A stretch of 64,000 bases of DNA from contig CM060200.1 of the NCBI GenBank assembly GCA_030562195.1, positions 14,322,001-14,386,000 on the forward strand. Direction: 5' to 3'. This stretch comes from Nipponacmea schrenckii. Lineage: Eukaryota; Mollusca; Gastropoda; Lottiidae. Positions 1 to 11,080 of the stretch are shown one piece after another (positions within the stretch are counted from its first letter, which is position 1; every line of letters starts with the position of its first letter). The position numbers and the translations under genes were made by a program. Below the pieces are notes generated by a model, which was given only the letters and a program-made list of their open reading frames with translations, did not search any database and was not told the DNA's origin.

Positions 1-599
1 ATCCATCGTTTTAGCACTCCAATTATGTGGATATCGGTGCATATCGATGCCAAAAAGGTGCTTAAAGATTTCTACAGCATGAAAGACAATCTTTTAACAA
101 CATGATCGTTAATTACGTAAGGTTTACATGTGTTTGCAAATGTTGAAAAAAACTGCCATTTTTTCCAAAAGCGTATCTCGCTTACAATTTATCTGATTTT
201 TACAAACTTTGGCTTCAGCTAAAGCTTACGATGTCCTCTATAACTTTACGTTGGCTTTTTTTATAAAATAAATAGTTTTTTAAAAATTCAATTTTTCGTA
301 AATGCACTCCCAAAATTTTGATTTCTATCAATATCTTCAGAACAAAACAAAATTTTCCAAAAAGCCAACGTAATTTTGTAGAGATATATGTAGACTTGCG
401 TTGTGCAAAATTTCAACCTTCTATATTAAATAGTCTAGTAGATATTCTAATTCAAAGGGAATAATTGACGTTTTTTTCGTTCATCTTTCATACCCTATTT
501 CTCAAAGTTGAAATGTCATAAAAGAAATAAATTTTATATTTTTGGATAGCTGAAAGTCCCCTCTTTCCATTGATATTTAAATATTTCAGATTGGTGGAA

Positions 600-1540
600 A
601 AGAAGTTGTTAAAATCGTCTATTTTTTGTACATAGGTTTAGGGTTGTCAACCCCCTTAAAGACAGTGGTATCGAGAAAATCTATACTTTTGTGGCCGACG
701 TTGGCTGTTAGTTTGATGGACGGGTGGTGGTTGTTGAGGAATTCAATGAATTGCCAAAATAGTTCTATAGTGGAAGTCCAAACTATGAAAATGTCGTCTA
801 AAAACTGTTCATAAAAAAAGTGGGTCAAATACCTCACGTTCCCACTATGCCATGAAAAGGTTTGCGTACAAAGGGCGAATCGTTTTTACCATTAAATTTG
901 AAATTATTGCGGCTAAGACAAAGCTCTAAAAGCTGTAGAATTGCATTATCGGGTCTGTCTGGATCTGGGTTTCTATCAAAAGCTTTGCGAACTGCCATTC
1001 AGCCAGTAGTGTTGTCCATATTGGTGTACATAGAAGTTATGTCAATAGAAATTAAAATAGCATTTGAAGGGACTTTGAGGTTTTTTATTTTATTGACAAA
1101 GTCAGTTGTGTCCTTAAGGTAGGCTCGATGTTGACATGCTAGTGGTAGTAAGAAATGATCGATGTATTCTGACACTACATACAACTCACTATCACAGTCA
1201 GAGATTATCGAGCAACCTTTGAGGATTCTATTAGGCATAAACCAATCCTTAGTAGGATTCTTATGAATCTTTGGCAAAGTGTATAAGTGTCTCTCATGGC
1301 AATCAGGTTTGGCAGAGAGATAGTCACATTGTTTCTGTTTTAGAAGACTTGTTTTGACTAAATCGGCAAAAATATTGTTCATGATATTAGCAGTTTCTAT
1401 AAAAATTGGCTCCGGTAAAATTGCATAGTGTTTAGGATTATTCAATTGGTTCTCTGTTGTTTCTAAAATCCCTTTCTCAAAAATGTATATTGATATTTGT
1501 GGAAAAAGGGTCTATTTGGTCACATTTTGGCACTGTCTCA
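600..1540 (-). pseudogene. Penelope-like element reverse transcriptase, decayed
   Basis: Reading the minus strand from about 1530 to 619 gives consecutive Penelope-type RT blocks in more than one frame: LPKIHKNP, then RILKGCSIISDCDSELYVV and SEYIDHFLLPL, then ISIDITSMYTN, then ILQLLELCLSRNNFKFNG, then EQFLDDIFIVW (the catalytic DD) and IDFLDTTVFKG. Order and spacing fit one RT. Stops and frameshifts near 1000 and 840 break it. No GIY-YIG endonuclease was seen next to it, so it is a 5'/3'-truncated fossil. It differs from the copy at 27.9-29.7 kb, so at least two Penelope lineages are present. Confidence 0.8.
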
Positions 1541-2580
1541 TATCCTGTTCACACAACAACCTTTAATTAAAGACAATATACGACCACTATAAAGTCCTCC
1601 CTACATGTTTTCAATGCTGTTAACAACTGATTAACAGCCACCTTCATTACCCCAGCAGGGACCATGTATTTACACTCCCATGTAATCAAAATGAGTCAAT
1701 AAGTGACTTTTTCTGATCAGTAATTTGATAATCTTCTACAGATTAATTTATAGCTTGTTGATAAATGTCAACCGAAAAAAGATATAAAAAGGCAGCAAAA
1801 GATACTATCATTTACAACATGTACCATTTACAAGTGTTGACCCAATCCTCACACCTTCGTTATGAGACTGATATTGAATATTCCAGAGTGGTCTCTAAAT
1901 ATAGGTTATACTGTAGTTGAAATAATGGTTCTTAAGTCTCAAGGAAATTAAACAATGCTTACTTGTTGTTTGTACTAATATTTCTGATGACAATGTGAGA
2001 ACCATATTAAAACATTGAAAATGATAAATATTCTAGAAGTATCTACCGGTATCCATAATAATTGTTTTATTTGTCTATACCTGTGCTTCAAATATGCCAT
2101 GAAAGGGTTATTGCTTTTATTGTTTGTGAATATCATTTTCATAAGATTGGCAGATGAAACGATATCAAATCCAAAAGAGTTGCAAATTATTAAAAAACAT
2201 TTCATATGATTTTCTTATGATAATACTGCTCTAATGGTTTTAATTTAATGTTCTTATCTCTTTCCTCTACACTACATATTTCTCAATAATTCATATGATA
2301 ACTTGTCACCAGACCTGTTATTAGTCTCCTTAATGTGACAGATGTTTTCTTATAAATCTATACTTATCACAATCTTCTTGCTTGGTCAATTCTCCTCATT
2401 ATACACAATAAAGACATGTTTCACAGACAACAAGTTCTGAGAGGAACCAGCTTGTCTTGTAGAGATGTCAGAAAAACAAAATAATAACAAGACTGTCAAG
2501 ACTGAATATTTTAACAGTTGTATATTTGCTGCCATAATTGTTTTTACCGATTAGCATCTAGAACGAGAGAAGGCTATATG
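1541..2580. other. Non-coding, no feature recognised
   Basis: AT-rich sequence before the 58-bp minisatellite. Short open frames at 1975-2209 overlap on both strands and show no family motif. Confidence 0.6.
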
Positions 2581-3401
2581 TAATATAATAATATGGTACA
2601 TTGGATGAAAGGGTGTTCCATAAAGAGGAAGAAGAGAGGCTAATAATAATATGGTACATTGGAGGAAATGGTATTACATTAAGATGAAGAAGAGAGGCTA
2701 ATGATAATATGGTACATTGGAGGAAAGGGTATTACATTAAGATGAAGAAGAGAGGCTAATGATAATATGGTACATTGGAGGAAAGGGTATTACATTAAGA
2801 TGAAGAAGAGAGGCTAATAAATAATATGGTACATTGGAGGAAAGGGTGTTACATAAAGAGGAAGAAGAGAGGCTAATAATAATATGGTACATTGGAGGAA
2901 AGGGTATTACATTAAATTGAAGAAAGGAGGCTAATAATAATATGGTACATTGGAGGAAAGGGTATTACATTAAGCTGAAGAAAGGAGGCTAATAATAATA
3001 TGGTACATTGGAGGAAAGGGTATTACATTAAGAGGAAGAAAGGAGGCTAATAATAATATGGTACATTGGAGGAAAGGGTATTACATTAAGCTGAAGAAGG
3101 AAGGCTAATAAATAATATGGTACATTGGAGAAAAGGTATTACATTAAGCTGAAGAAAGGAGGCTAATATTAATATGGTACAGTGGAGGAAAGAGTATTAC
3201 ATTAAGATGAAGAAGAGAGGCTAATAATAATATGGTACATTGGAGGAAAGGGTATTACATTAAGTTGAAGAAAGGAGGCTAATAATAATATGGTACATTA
3301 AAGGAAAGGGTATTACATTAAGTTGAAGAAGGGCGGGAGGCTAATAAATAATATGGTACATTGGAGAAAAGAGTATTACATTAATTTGAAGAAGGGAGGC
3401 T
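2581..3401. repeat. 58-bp minisatellite, about 14 copies
   Basis: The unit taataataatatggtacat...gaggc recurs every 57-60 bp; the core tggtacattggaggaaagg can be followed from 2594 to 3355. Copies differ by small indels (for example an extra a after taataa) and by agatgaagaag/agctgaag variants. No coding potential. Confidence 0.95.
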
Positions 3402-3528
3402 ATATTGAACTATAATATAGCTTGTGCGATGAACAAACTAGTGAGTCCAAGCAAACTGTGACATTGAGTTTGTTTTACAGCTCACTATCAATCTGCTTGG
3501 TGGACATATTAGCTTGTGAGACTATAAC

Positions 3529-3855
3529 CGTGTTTCCACTTAGAATTGTTAAGTTAAGCTATCTATAAAGCCAGCTTTATTGCTGAACAGGCTGTGTTTC
3601 CACTGAGTTTTTCTGGTTCTCGAACCACTTTAGTCTTGATAAAAGAAGTGGCACATTATTGACAGGTTGCCACAAGGATGTACAAGATTACTTATGTTGC
3701 GCATGAGACCGCAAAATTAGTACTTCTCAATTGCCGAACTAGGCTTTTAAGCTAGCTTTCATTTGGGCCACCCGAAAAAATTGCCTAACACAAAGGGAGG
3801 TTTTCGGTTCCCAAACCGTAATTGTTCGGCAATTTAACAAATGGAAACACTGAAA
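3529..3855. mobile_element. Possible MITE with gtgtttcca ends
   Basis: The sequence starts gtgtttccact and ends with the inverse tggaaacac about 320 bp later; another gtgtttccact lies at about 3594. No clear target duplication was found, so the limits and even the class are doubtful. Confidence 0.3.
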
Positions 3856-3976
3856 AGCTAGATTAAAGCCACCTTTTTGAAACCCCTTTTATGTTGTTAA
3901 TAGTTGCCCATACACAATCTTTTAAGAACAAAGAAATTACAGATCAATCCCTTTGTGTCCAAAAGATACTCATTGA

Positions 3977-4576
3977 TAGGGATGAGCGGTATCCAGATTT
4001 TCTGAAACCACGATATTCAGGTGAAATTGGGTATCATCACGATATTCACGGTATATTTTTGTGACCAAAATTTTTAATATAAATGGACATTATCACATTA
4101 ATAGGCCTTTTACCTCATATAATAAGACTTAAGAGAATCCCTGAATTAGTTACATGTAATAACCAAAGAGTTAGTTTGAATGTGGAATACAGACTGGGGA
4201 AGTAAAATAAATAAAATAAAAAAATAAAAATAAACCAGACCTTACTCAATAAAAAGTGTACCGAATTTTGCGTGCTGGAAAAATTTCTGAAGATAGTCCC
4301 GATGGTCAAGACTGATGGTAGTATACTGCATGGGAAATGAGGTCGTGATAATCGAGTACATGCATTGTCACGTGACATGTGGTGGATTTATTTCTGAAAA
4401 TATACCTTAAATCAGCAAAGAACGGATATTTACCAGTTTAATTTCTCATAAAAATGAATACCGTGATTCTTGACGGTATCCACGGTATACCGAGTATTCA
4501 GTTTTACTACGATACTACTACCAGTATTTTTTTGGAACAGGTCTTCACGGTAATACCGTAGTATCACACAACTCTA
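3977..4576. mobile_element. hAT-type non-autonomous transposon (MITE)
   Basis: A 600-bp element is flanked by identical 8-bp copies of ctcattga (3969-3976 and 4577-4584), the target-duplication length of hAT transposons. Ends are imperfect inverted repeats: TAGGGATGAGCGGTATC at the left and TAGAGTTGTGTGATACT on the reverse of the right end. Inside, ACGGTAT/ATACCG motifs recur near both ends. There is no transposase reading frame. Confidence 0.8.
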
Positions 4577-4584
4577 CTCATTGA

Positions 4585-6504
4585 TAATCCAATTATCTTA
4601 TCATATTTATAAGATTTTAATTTTCATAACAATGAATTAATTGATTATCCACAAAACTGGTTTTATTGAATAAAAAAATGTTATTAATTGCCTAGAATAA
4701 TAAAGAGTACAATTTGAAACAGTATAAACTCATTGGGATCAATAACACAGAGCTATGAATATTCAGTAGTAACGGCAGATCATGAGCATTAGAACTCTCT
4801 ATATAATCCATTGCCTGTTGTATTATACTAATAACACTGTATTTACTAAATATCTACATAAAATTTGTTAGTTGTGACTTGAATAGTAAAAAATATATAA
4901 ATTGTTTCAGAAAAATACTAGACAATTCTATCCAATAAGGCCTGAATATGATTTATTGTATGACAATATAAAATGTCTCCAGTGATGAATTTTCTCTTCA
5001 TTCTATCATACTTTTCAAAAAGGTAAATAAATTAAATTATTTTCTGATAGCCTTGTCAGAAACAGTTTTATCATGCATCCACAGTAAGGGGTGTTTTTTA
5101 AACGCCTACATGTATTTATAGTGAAGTAAATACTAAAACTTGACATCAAATACCATCCTTTAATAGTGAATATTTTATTGTAACAAATTATAAATGGTGA
5201 AAGATCGTTAGACACCATGATGCATTATCCCTTAAAGCTAGTCAGGTTGCAGATATTTATTTTTTATGGTGAGTATGATAATTGTGGTCTGATGCATAGT
5301 ACAAGAGTGGAAGACAATGCTGTGCATCTCAGTTTCTTATACAGACATTCCGCTTGTGTTCAGTGTCTGTTCTGGAGCCACCCTGCCTGCTTCATGTGTA
5401 AATATTGATGAGATCTCAGTCTGGTTCCTAATTAGTAACCAAAAGATAACAAGAGCAGTACACTGGTGCGTTGCATCCAGTATTTCAAGCAAAAGACTTG
5501 CAAGAAGATTTATAAAGAAGATTAATGTTACATCATAATATGAGAACTTCTTTAGATTTCATAACACATGCTCCTCTCTCCCCTTTAGACTCTCTCTCTC
5601 CTCACTCTAACCTCTCTTTTACCCATCTCAACCCTTTTCCTTTTTTAACATCTAGAATAGATATAATTTGTTTATACTTAACACTTGCTGAAACTCATAT
5701 TTTGTCTGTAAATTGTCCCATTGCATAACAGAATATCCAACAGATCAAAACAAAAATAATATAGATCTTGTAGAGAGCAAATTGTACAGATCTAAAGCTC
5801 ACCAAATGTATCAGTTAGTTTTCAGATCAAACAAAATAAAATTGTAGATTGAAGGATTTTGCCCAATGTCTTTTTTTGGATGGACATTATGGTTTGAAAA
5901 TACATTCATCACATTGAGTCTTGAGGCATTTAGAAAATGTTAACAGTTTATTTGTGGCATGTATAGTTCTGCATAATTTGTAGAAAAAAAAACTTCCGAA
6001 AACAATGCATGGTTCATAGAAAGCACTGCAATGACCTATTTCATGTGATTGCCAATTAGTTTTTCATATTGCCTCTGTCAAATTTGGTTTCAAAATATTT
6101 CAGACAACAATTATCCAATTTCTTTGAAACATGGTATGCCTATAATGTACTGATGATATCTCAGTCAAGCATGAAATTGGCAATTTTTTCCTAGAAATAA
6201 CTCTTGACCATGACTATTGGGGTGTAAAAATTTGTAACCATCATTGAAACTACAGAATTTTGTATGTTTTTACTACTGATGTAGACAAGTTAAATGCATT
6301 TTCATATGTACACTTGTTTTGAAGGGATTTATGATTTACAAATTTTCTATTGGTGAAGATGAAGATATTTCCTTCAAAAGTTGCTTTTTGAACTGTGATT
6401 TACGATTTTCTGCTGAATATTTTCTCATTTCTCTTCACTTAAATATTTATAAGGTTAAAATCCCCGGCTGTTTATTGATGCTTTCTTATTTTATGTCTGA
6501 TTTC
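4585..6504. other. Non-coding, no feature recognised
   Basis: About 1.9 kb of AT-rich DNA between the hAT MITE and the SINE fragment. Frames at 5217-5728 lack splice logic or recognisable domains. A pyrimidine-rich run (ctctctccccttt) lies at 5573-5605. Confidence 0.6.
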
Positions 6505-6729
6505 TACATTCAGTTCCTCATCCCATTCGGTGATGCAGTTCGAAGGGACTGACATGGAAAAAACTTCTAGTCGTTTGAATTGAAAAATAAACCGAGACCC
6601 TGTGTGATACAGACTGTGCATGTTACACACTGTATGGCGTTGCCCGACCTCAATAGCCCATAAGGTGCAGTAGAGTAAGAGGGCCCATAAGGTGCTACAG
6701 AGTAGGACGTAAAATTCATTTCATTTACA
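6505..6729 (+). repeat. SINE fragment (3' part)
   Basis: It resembles the body of the full SINE at 20803-21123: gggactgacatgg, aaaccgagaccctgtgtg, catggcgttgcc, agcccataaggtgcag, gtaggacgtaaaa and a cattt-rich tail. The tRNA-like head is missing. Confidence 0.7.
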
Positions 6730-6821
6730 TTTAGTTTCATAGACTAACACTACCTATCTATGACCCTATGTGCAAGCAAAATCATGCTTTTGGTTTCAAT
6801 GACTTGTAGGTTTATTATTGT

Positions 6822-6868
6822 GGGACTTTGCTTTCAGCAAAGTCCCAGTTTGTTTTCGGTTTGTCAAT

Positions 6869-6901
<33 letters not shown>

Positions 6902-8894
6902 CGAAATTTACACACCTCACTGCGCCTAGACTGCAATAGTTGCAACATTGACTCAACTTCTCTAGACCTTCTGTAGTGGCGACGTGTTGCATAAATATAG
7001 AATGGAACATTTTTGCAAAACCGGAAGTGCTGCGTTGCAACAAACTTAAAAAGTAGCAAATTGGCTCTAGCTGTCGCAATTTTTGATCGATTTTCTTCGG
7101 GTTTTCATTTTTGTAATCTGCAAGTAACTTCTGATCAGATAGCAGTTCAAAAATTTCAATTTTCAAAGATTCGTAGCACACATTTTTTTGCCGTATTTTG
7201 CAATTTTTTGCAACTTTTTTGTTTTTAGTGTGATCGATCTGAAAAAAATTGAGCATAAGAAGCCCATGAAACTATTTTCAAAAAGTAGGTCAAAAGTTTT
7301 GCGTCACTTTCGTTTTTTGCGAAAAATGGAGTTTTACGTCATGTTGAATAACTTCCAGTTTTATTAATGTATGACATTCAAACTTGTATCATTGGGTAGC
7401 CATTAGCCATACAAAAAAACGAAGAAAATAAAATCAAGGCTGCATGCGCAACTTTCGCCGCCGTTTTGATTTTCCTGAAAGTGGCCGATTTTTATTCAGA
7501 CATTATGGCTGGTCCAATCTTGATGATTTTGGTGTCAAATGAAAGAACACAAAAATTGTAGCCAAAACTGGGAAGCCGATTTTTGAATTTCGATTTACTT
7601 TTTTCCGGTTGAATTTTTTCAATTTTTAAAAGCTTATTTCTCGTGACCTTGACCTTTGGTGACCGTGACCTTTAGTAGGTCAAAGGTCATTGACCTTGGC
7701 TATCAGTTGTTACTTTAGCCTTTGACCTCCGACGTCTACTTCCGGTTTTATAGCTGCCCGAAAACAGCAAAATTCGCAACTTTGGGCTGCTCTAGAGCGT
7801 GACCTAATTAATTTACAGTGTTAATTTTTTCAGATTCTTAAGTTGTTTTTTGTCCTCTTTCCAATGATATATAATAAAAGTTTGTAAAATGAAAATTGAA
7901 GTTTTTGATTTTTGAATATAACAAGTACATTTTGTCGTGTTTACGTTCTTTGGAAATGTATTTGTGTATATTGCGTGATCTATTGGATGTACAAACTTCA
8001 AATTTGTACCGTGAATAAACATTTTGAATGTGATTGGATTCACGCTAAAAAAATGAGATGGGCGTGGCATATCCGGGTAAATTTCGAATATACCCTTTTC
8101 ATAGGTCAGCGAATTACGTCTGTAGGAAAAAGCGTTTTTTTAAAAAGTACTTTGCACACAGATATCTCATTGCTTTGGCCAGTTCATCCAAGAAAATCAG
8201 ATGATTCGGCCTGTTTTTTGAATTTCTCGACAATAGCAAACCGGTTGATTTTTTTCTAATTTTGGAAGCTTATTTCTCGTGACCTTGACCTTTGGTGACT
8301 TTGACCTTTAGTAGGTAAAATGTCATTGACCTTGTTTATCAGTTAATACTTTAACATTTGACCTCCGACGTCCACTTCCAGTTTTATAGCTGCCCGAAAA
8401 CAGCAAAATTCACAACTTTGGACTGCTCTAGAGCGTGACCTAATTAATTTAGAGGGTTATTTTTTTCAGATTCTTAAGGCGCTTTTTGTCCACTTTCCAG
8501 CAATGAATAACAAAAGATTTTAAAATGAAAATTTAATTTTTCCCTTTATAAAATTAAAGTACATTTTGCTTTTTTGAAATGTATTTGTGCATATCTCGTG
8601 ATCTATTAGATGTTAAAGCTTCAAATCTGTACCGTTAATATACATTTCAAATGTGATTAGATTTACGCCAATATAAATGAGATGGGCGTGGCACATCCGG
8701 GTAAACTTATAATTTTTCATTTATATCGGTCAGCGCTCTACATCTGTAGGAAATAACGTTTTTCAAAAAGGTACTTTGCACACAGATACCTCGTTGCTTT
8801 GGCCAGTTTCTCCCACAAAATCAAATGTTTCGGGCTGTTTGTTGCAATTTTGCAACGTTAGCAAAGTCCCACTCTGTGCCACGTGTGGCTCTAG
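6822..8894. repeat. Dispersed repeat family A, tandem unit 1
   Basis: It begins with a hairpin (gggactttgct ttc agcaaagtccc, 6822-6846), then poly-T (6871-6901), gaaatttacacacctcac, and two internal copies of a ~635-bp module. Each module has a TGACCTTGACC cluster (7642, 8278), aaatgagatgggcgtggca and ttgctttggccag. It ends with gccacgtgtggctctag. No protein frame is convincing; the readable frames are chance. See unit 2 and the copies at 11.8, 18.9, 25.8 and 59.4 kb. Confidence 0.85.
7642..7700. promoter_or_regulatory. Cluster of nuclear-receptor half-sites in repeat A
   Basis: TGACCTTGACCTTTGGTGACC is followed by AGGTCAAAGGTCA, a perfect direct repeat with 1-bp spacing (DR1), and TTGACCTTGG. 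TGACCTTGA is the reverse of TCAAGGTCA, the SF-1/ERR-type extended half-site. The arrangement recurs at 8278, 9659 and 10291. Function is unproven; it is a feature of the repeat. Confidence 0.55.
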
Positions 8895-10906
8895 TTTTTT
8901 TTTTTTTTTGAAATTTACACACCTCACACAGCCCTGGCTGCAATAGTTGCAGCATTTTCACAACTTCTCCAGACCTTCTGTAGTGGCTACGTTTCTAACG
9001 AATATAAATTGGTACATTTTTGCAAAACCGGAAGTGCTGCATTGCAACATGTCTAAAAAGTCGGTCATTGGCTCTAGAAGTCGCAATTTTTGATCGATTT
9101 TCTTCGGGTTTGCATTTTTAAAAACTTGAAACAATTTCCAACAAGATAGCAGTTAAAAAGTTTCGAATTTCGAAAATTCATAGCACACAATTTTTTGCCG
9201 TATTTTGCACATTTTTGCAACTTTGCTATTTTAAGATCGATTGATCTGAAAATTTGGGTGCCTTCAAGTGTCAAAAATATGAAAACATTGGCAGAGTCAA
9301 AATTTGTGCTTCATTTCCGCTTTCAACGTAAAAAGGGTTTAAACTTCCGGTTGACCTACTTGTGCTGTAATTGATGTATCGCAACAAAATTTATGTCAAT
9401 CTTAATTAAATTAGAAGACAAAAAAACGAAGAAGAAAAAATCTGGACCGGAAGTGAAACATTGGCCGCCATCTTGAAATGTCACTTTTTTGTAAAACTCA
9501 AAATGGGGCCTCTACGGTAAGAGCGATTTGCATGATATTTGCATTTTTGGAAAGTTCATTCGATTGCAAAAAACTTATGGGAAGCCGATTTTTGAATTTC
9601 GATTTTGCTTTTTTGCAACTTCCGGATGAATTTTTTCAATTTTTAAAAGCTTATTTCTCGTGACCTTGACCTTTGATGACCTTGACCTTTAGTAGGTCAA
9701 AGGTCGTTGATCTTGGCTATCAGTTGATACTTTGACCTTTGACTTCTACTTCCGGTTTTATAGCTGCCCGAAAACAGCTAAATTCGCAACTTTGGGCTGC
9801 TCTAGAGCGTGACCTAATTAATTTAAAGTGTTAATTTTTTCAGATTCTTAAGTTGTTTTTCGTCCTCTTTCTACTGATATATAACAAAAGTTTGTTAAAT
9901 GAAAATTGAAGTTATAGATTTTTGAAAATAACAGTACATTTTGCCATATTAAAGTTTGTTTGAAATGTATGTGTGTATATCTCGTGATCTATTAGATGTA
10001 CAAACTTCAAATTTGTACCGTTAATATACATTTTCAATGTGATTACATTCACGCTAAAAAAAATGAGATGGGCGTGGCACATCCGGGTAAATTTCGAATT
10101 TACCCTTTTCATGGGTCAGCGAATTACGTCTGTAGGAAATAGCGTTTTTTAAAAAAAAGTAATTTGCACACAGATACCTCATTGCTTTGGCCAGTTCATT
10201 CCAGAAAATCAGATGATTCGACCTGTTAGTTGCTATTTCTCGACAATAGCAAACCGGTTGATTTTTTTCTAATTTTGGAAGCTTATTTCTCATGACCTTG
10301 ACCATTGGTGACCTTGACCTTTAGTAGATCAAAGGTCATTGACCTTGTCTATCATTTAATACTTTGACATTTGACCTCCGACGTCAACTTCCGGTTTTAT
10401 ATCTGCCCGAAAACAGCAAAATTCACAACTTTGGACTGCCTTAGAGCGTGACCTAATTAATTTAGAGGGTTATTATTTCAAATTCTTAAGGCGCTGTTTG
10501 TCCACTTTCCAGCGATGTATAACAAAAGTTTTAAAAATAAAAATTATTTTTTTGCCCTTTTAAAATTAATGTACAATTTGTTTTTTTGAAATGTATTTGC
10601 GTATATCTCGTGATCTATTAGCTTCAAAGGCTTCAAATTTGTACCGTGACTATACATTTCAAATGTGATTAGATTTACGGCAAAATAAATGAGATGGGCG
10701 TGGCACATCCGGGTAAACTTCCAATTTTTCATTTATAACGGTCAGCGATCTACGTCTGTAGGAAATAATGTTTTTCAAAAAAGTACTTTGCACGCAGATA
10801 CCTCGTTGCTTTGGCCAGTTTCTCCCAGAAAATCAGATAATTCGGCCTTTTTGTTGCAATTTTACAACGTTAGCAAAGTCCCACTCTGTGCCACGTGTGG
10901 CTCTAG
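8895..10906. repeat. Dispersed repeat family A, tandem unit 2
   Basis: This is a second ~2-kb copy of the preceding unit in direct orientation, again with poly-T, gaaatttacacacctcac, two ~635-bp modules (TGACC clusters at 9659 and 10291) and the same gccacgtgtggctctag end. It stops 56 bp before the first UNC13 exon, so the acceptor region of that exon abuts the repeat. Confidence 0.85.
9659..9716. promoter_or_regulatory. Cluster of nuclear-receptor half-sites, unit 2
   Basis: TGACCTTGACCTTTGATGACC is followed by AGGTCAAAGGTC and a one-base-changed TTGATCTTGG, the same layout as at 7642. The most conserved part of the repeat is this GACC block. Confidence 0.5.
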
Positions 10907-10962
10907 TTTGTTATTGTTTATTTAAATATTTGTAATATGTTATGTATATTATATCATTTCAG

Positions 10963-11080
10963 TGAAACTATGAGGTTAGATACAGGATTAATTGTAGAAG
11001 TGTGGAATAAAGGAATGTTGTGGGATAAATTATTAGGATTGAATTGGTTACCACTTACCAAAATCCACCATTCTAATCAG
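10963..11080 (+). CDS. unc-13: UNC13 exon, C2A domain (middle strands)
   Basis: The exon starts after ATTTCAG and ends before gtacat. It encodes [17 protein letters not shown] followed by [17 protein letters not shown], which aligns with the C2A strands of Munc13-1 (LGLTVEVWNKGLIWDTMVG). It begins with the last base of a split codon (phase 2) and ends on a codon boundary. UNC13 C2A does not bind Ca2+; it heterodimerises with the RIM zinc finger at the active zone. Its presence shows that this gene makes the long, C2A-containing isoform. The preceding exon is not visible in the window. Confidence 0.95.

Noticed and set aside
2581..3401. CRISPR-like array
   Set aside because: Units are contiguous 57-60-bp minisatellite copies without unique spacers, and the DNA is eukaryotic.
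5217..5728. Overlapping 60-70-codon frames
   Set aside because: No recognisable motif, no good splice sites, and composition like the surrounding non-coding DNA.
6796..7256. Minus-strand frames ending in poly-lysine
   Set aside because: The lysines come from the poly-T run at 6871-6901 inside repeat family A.
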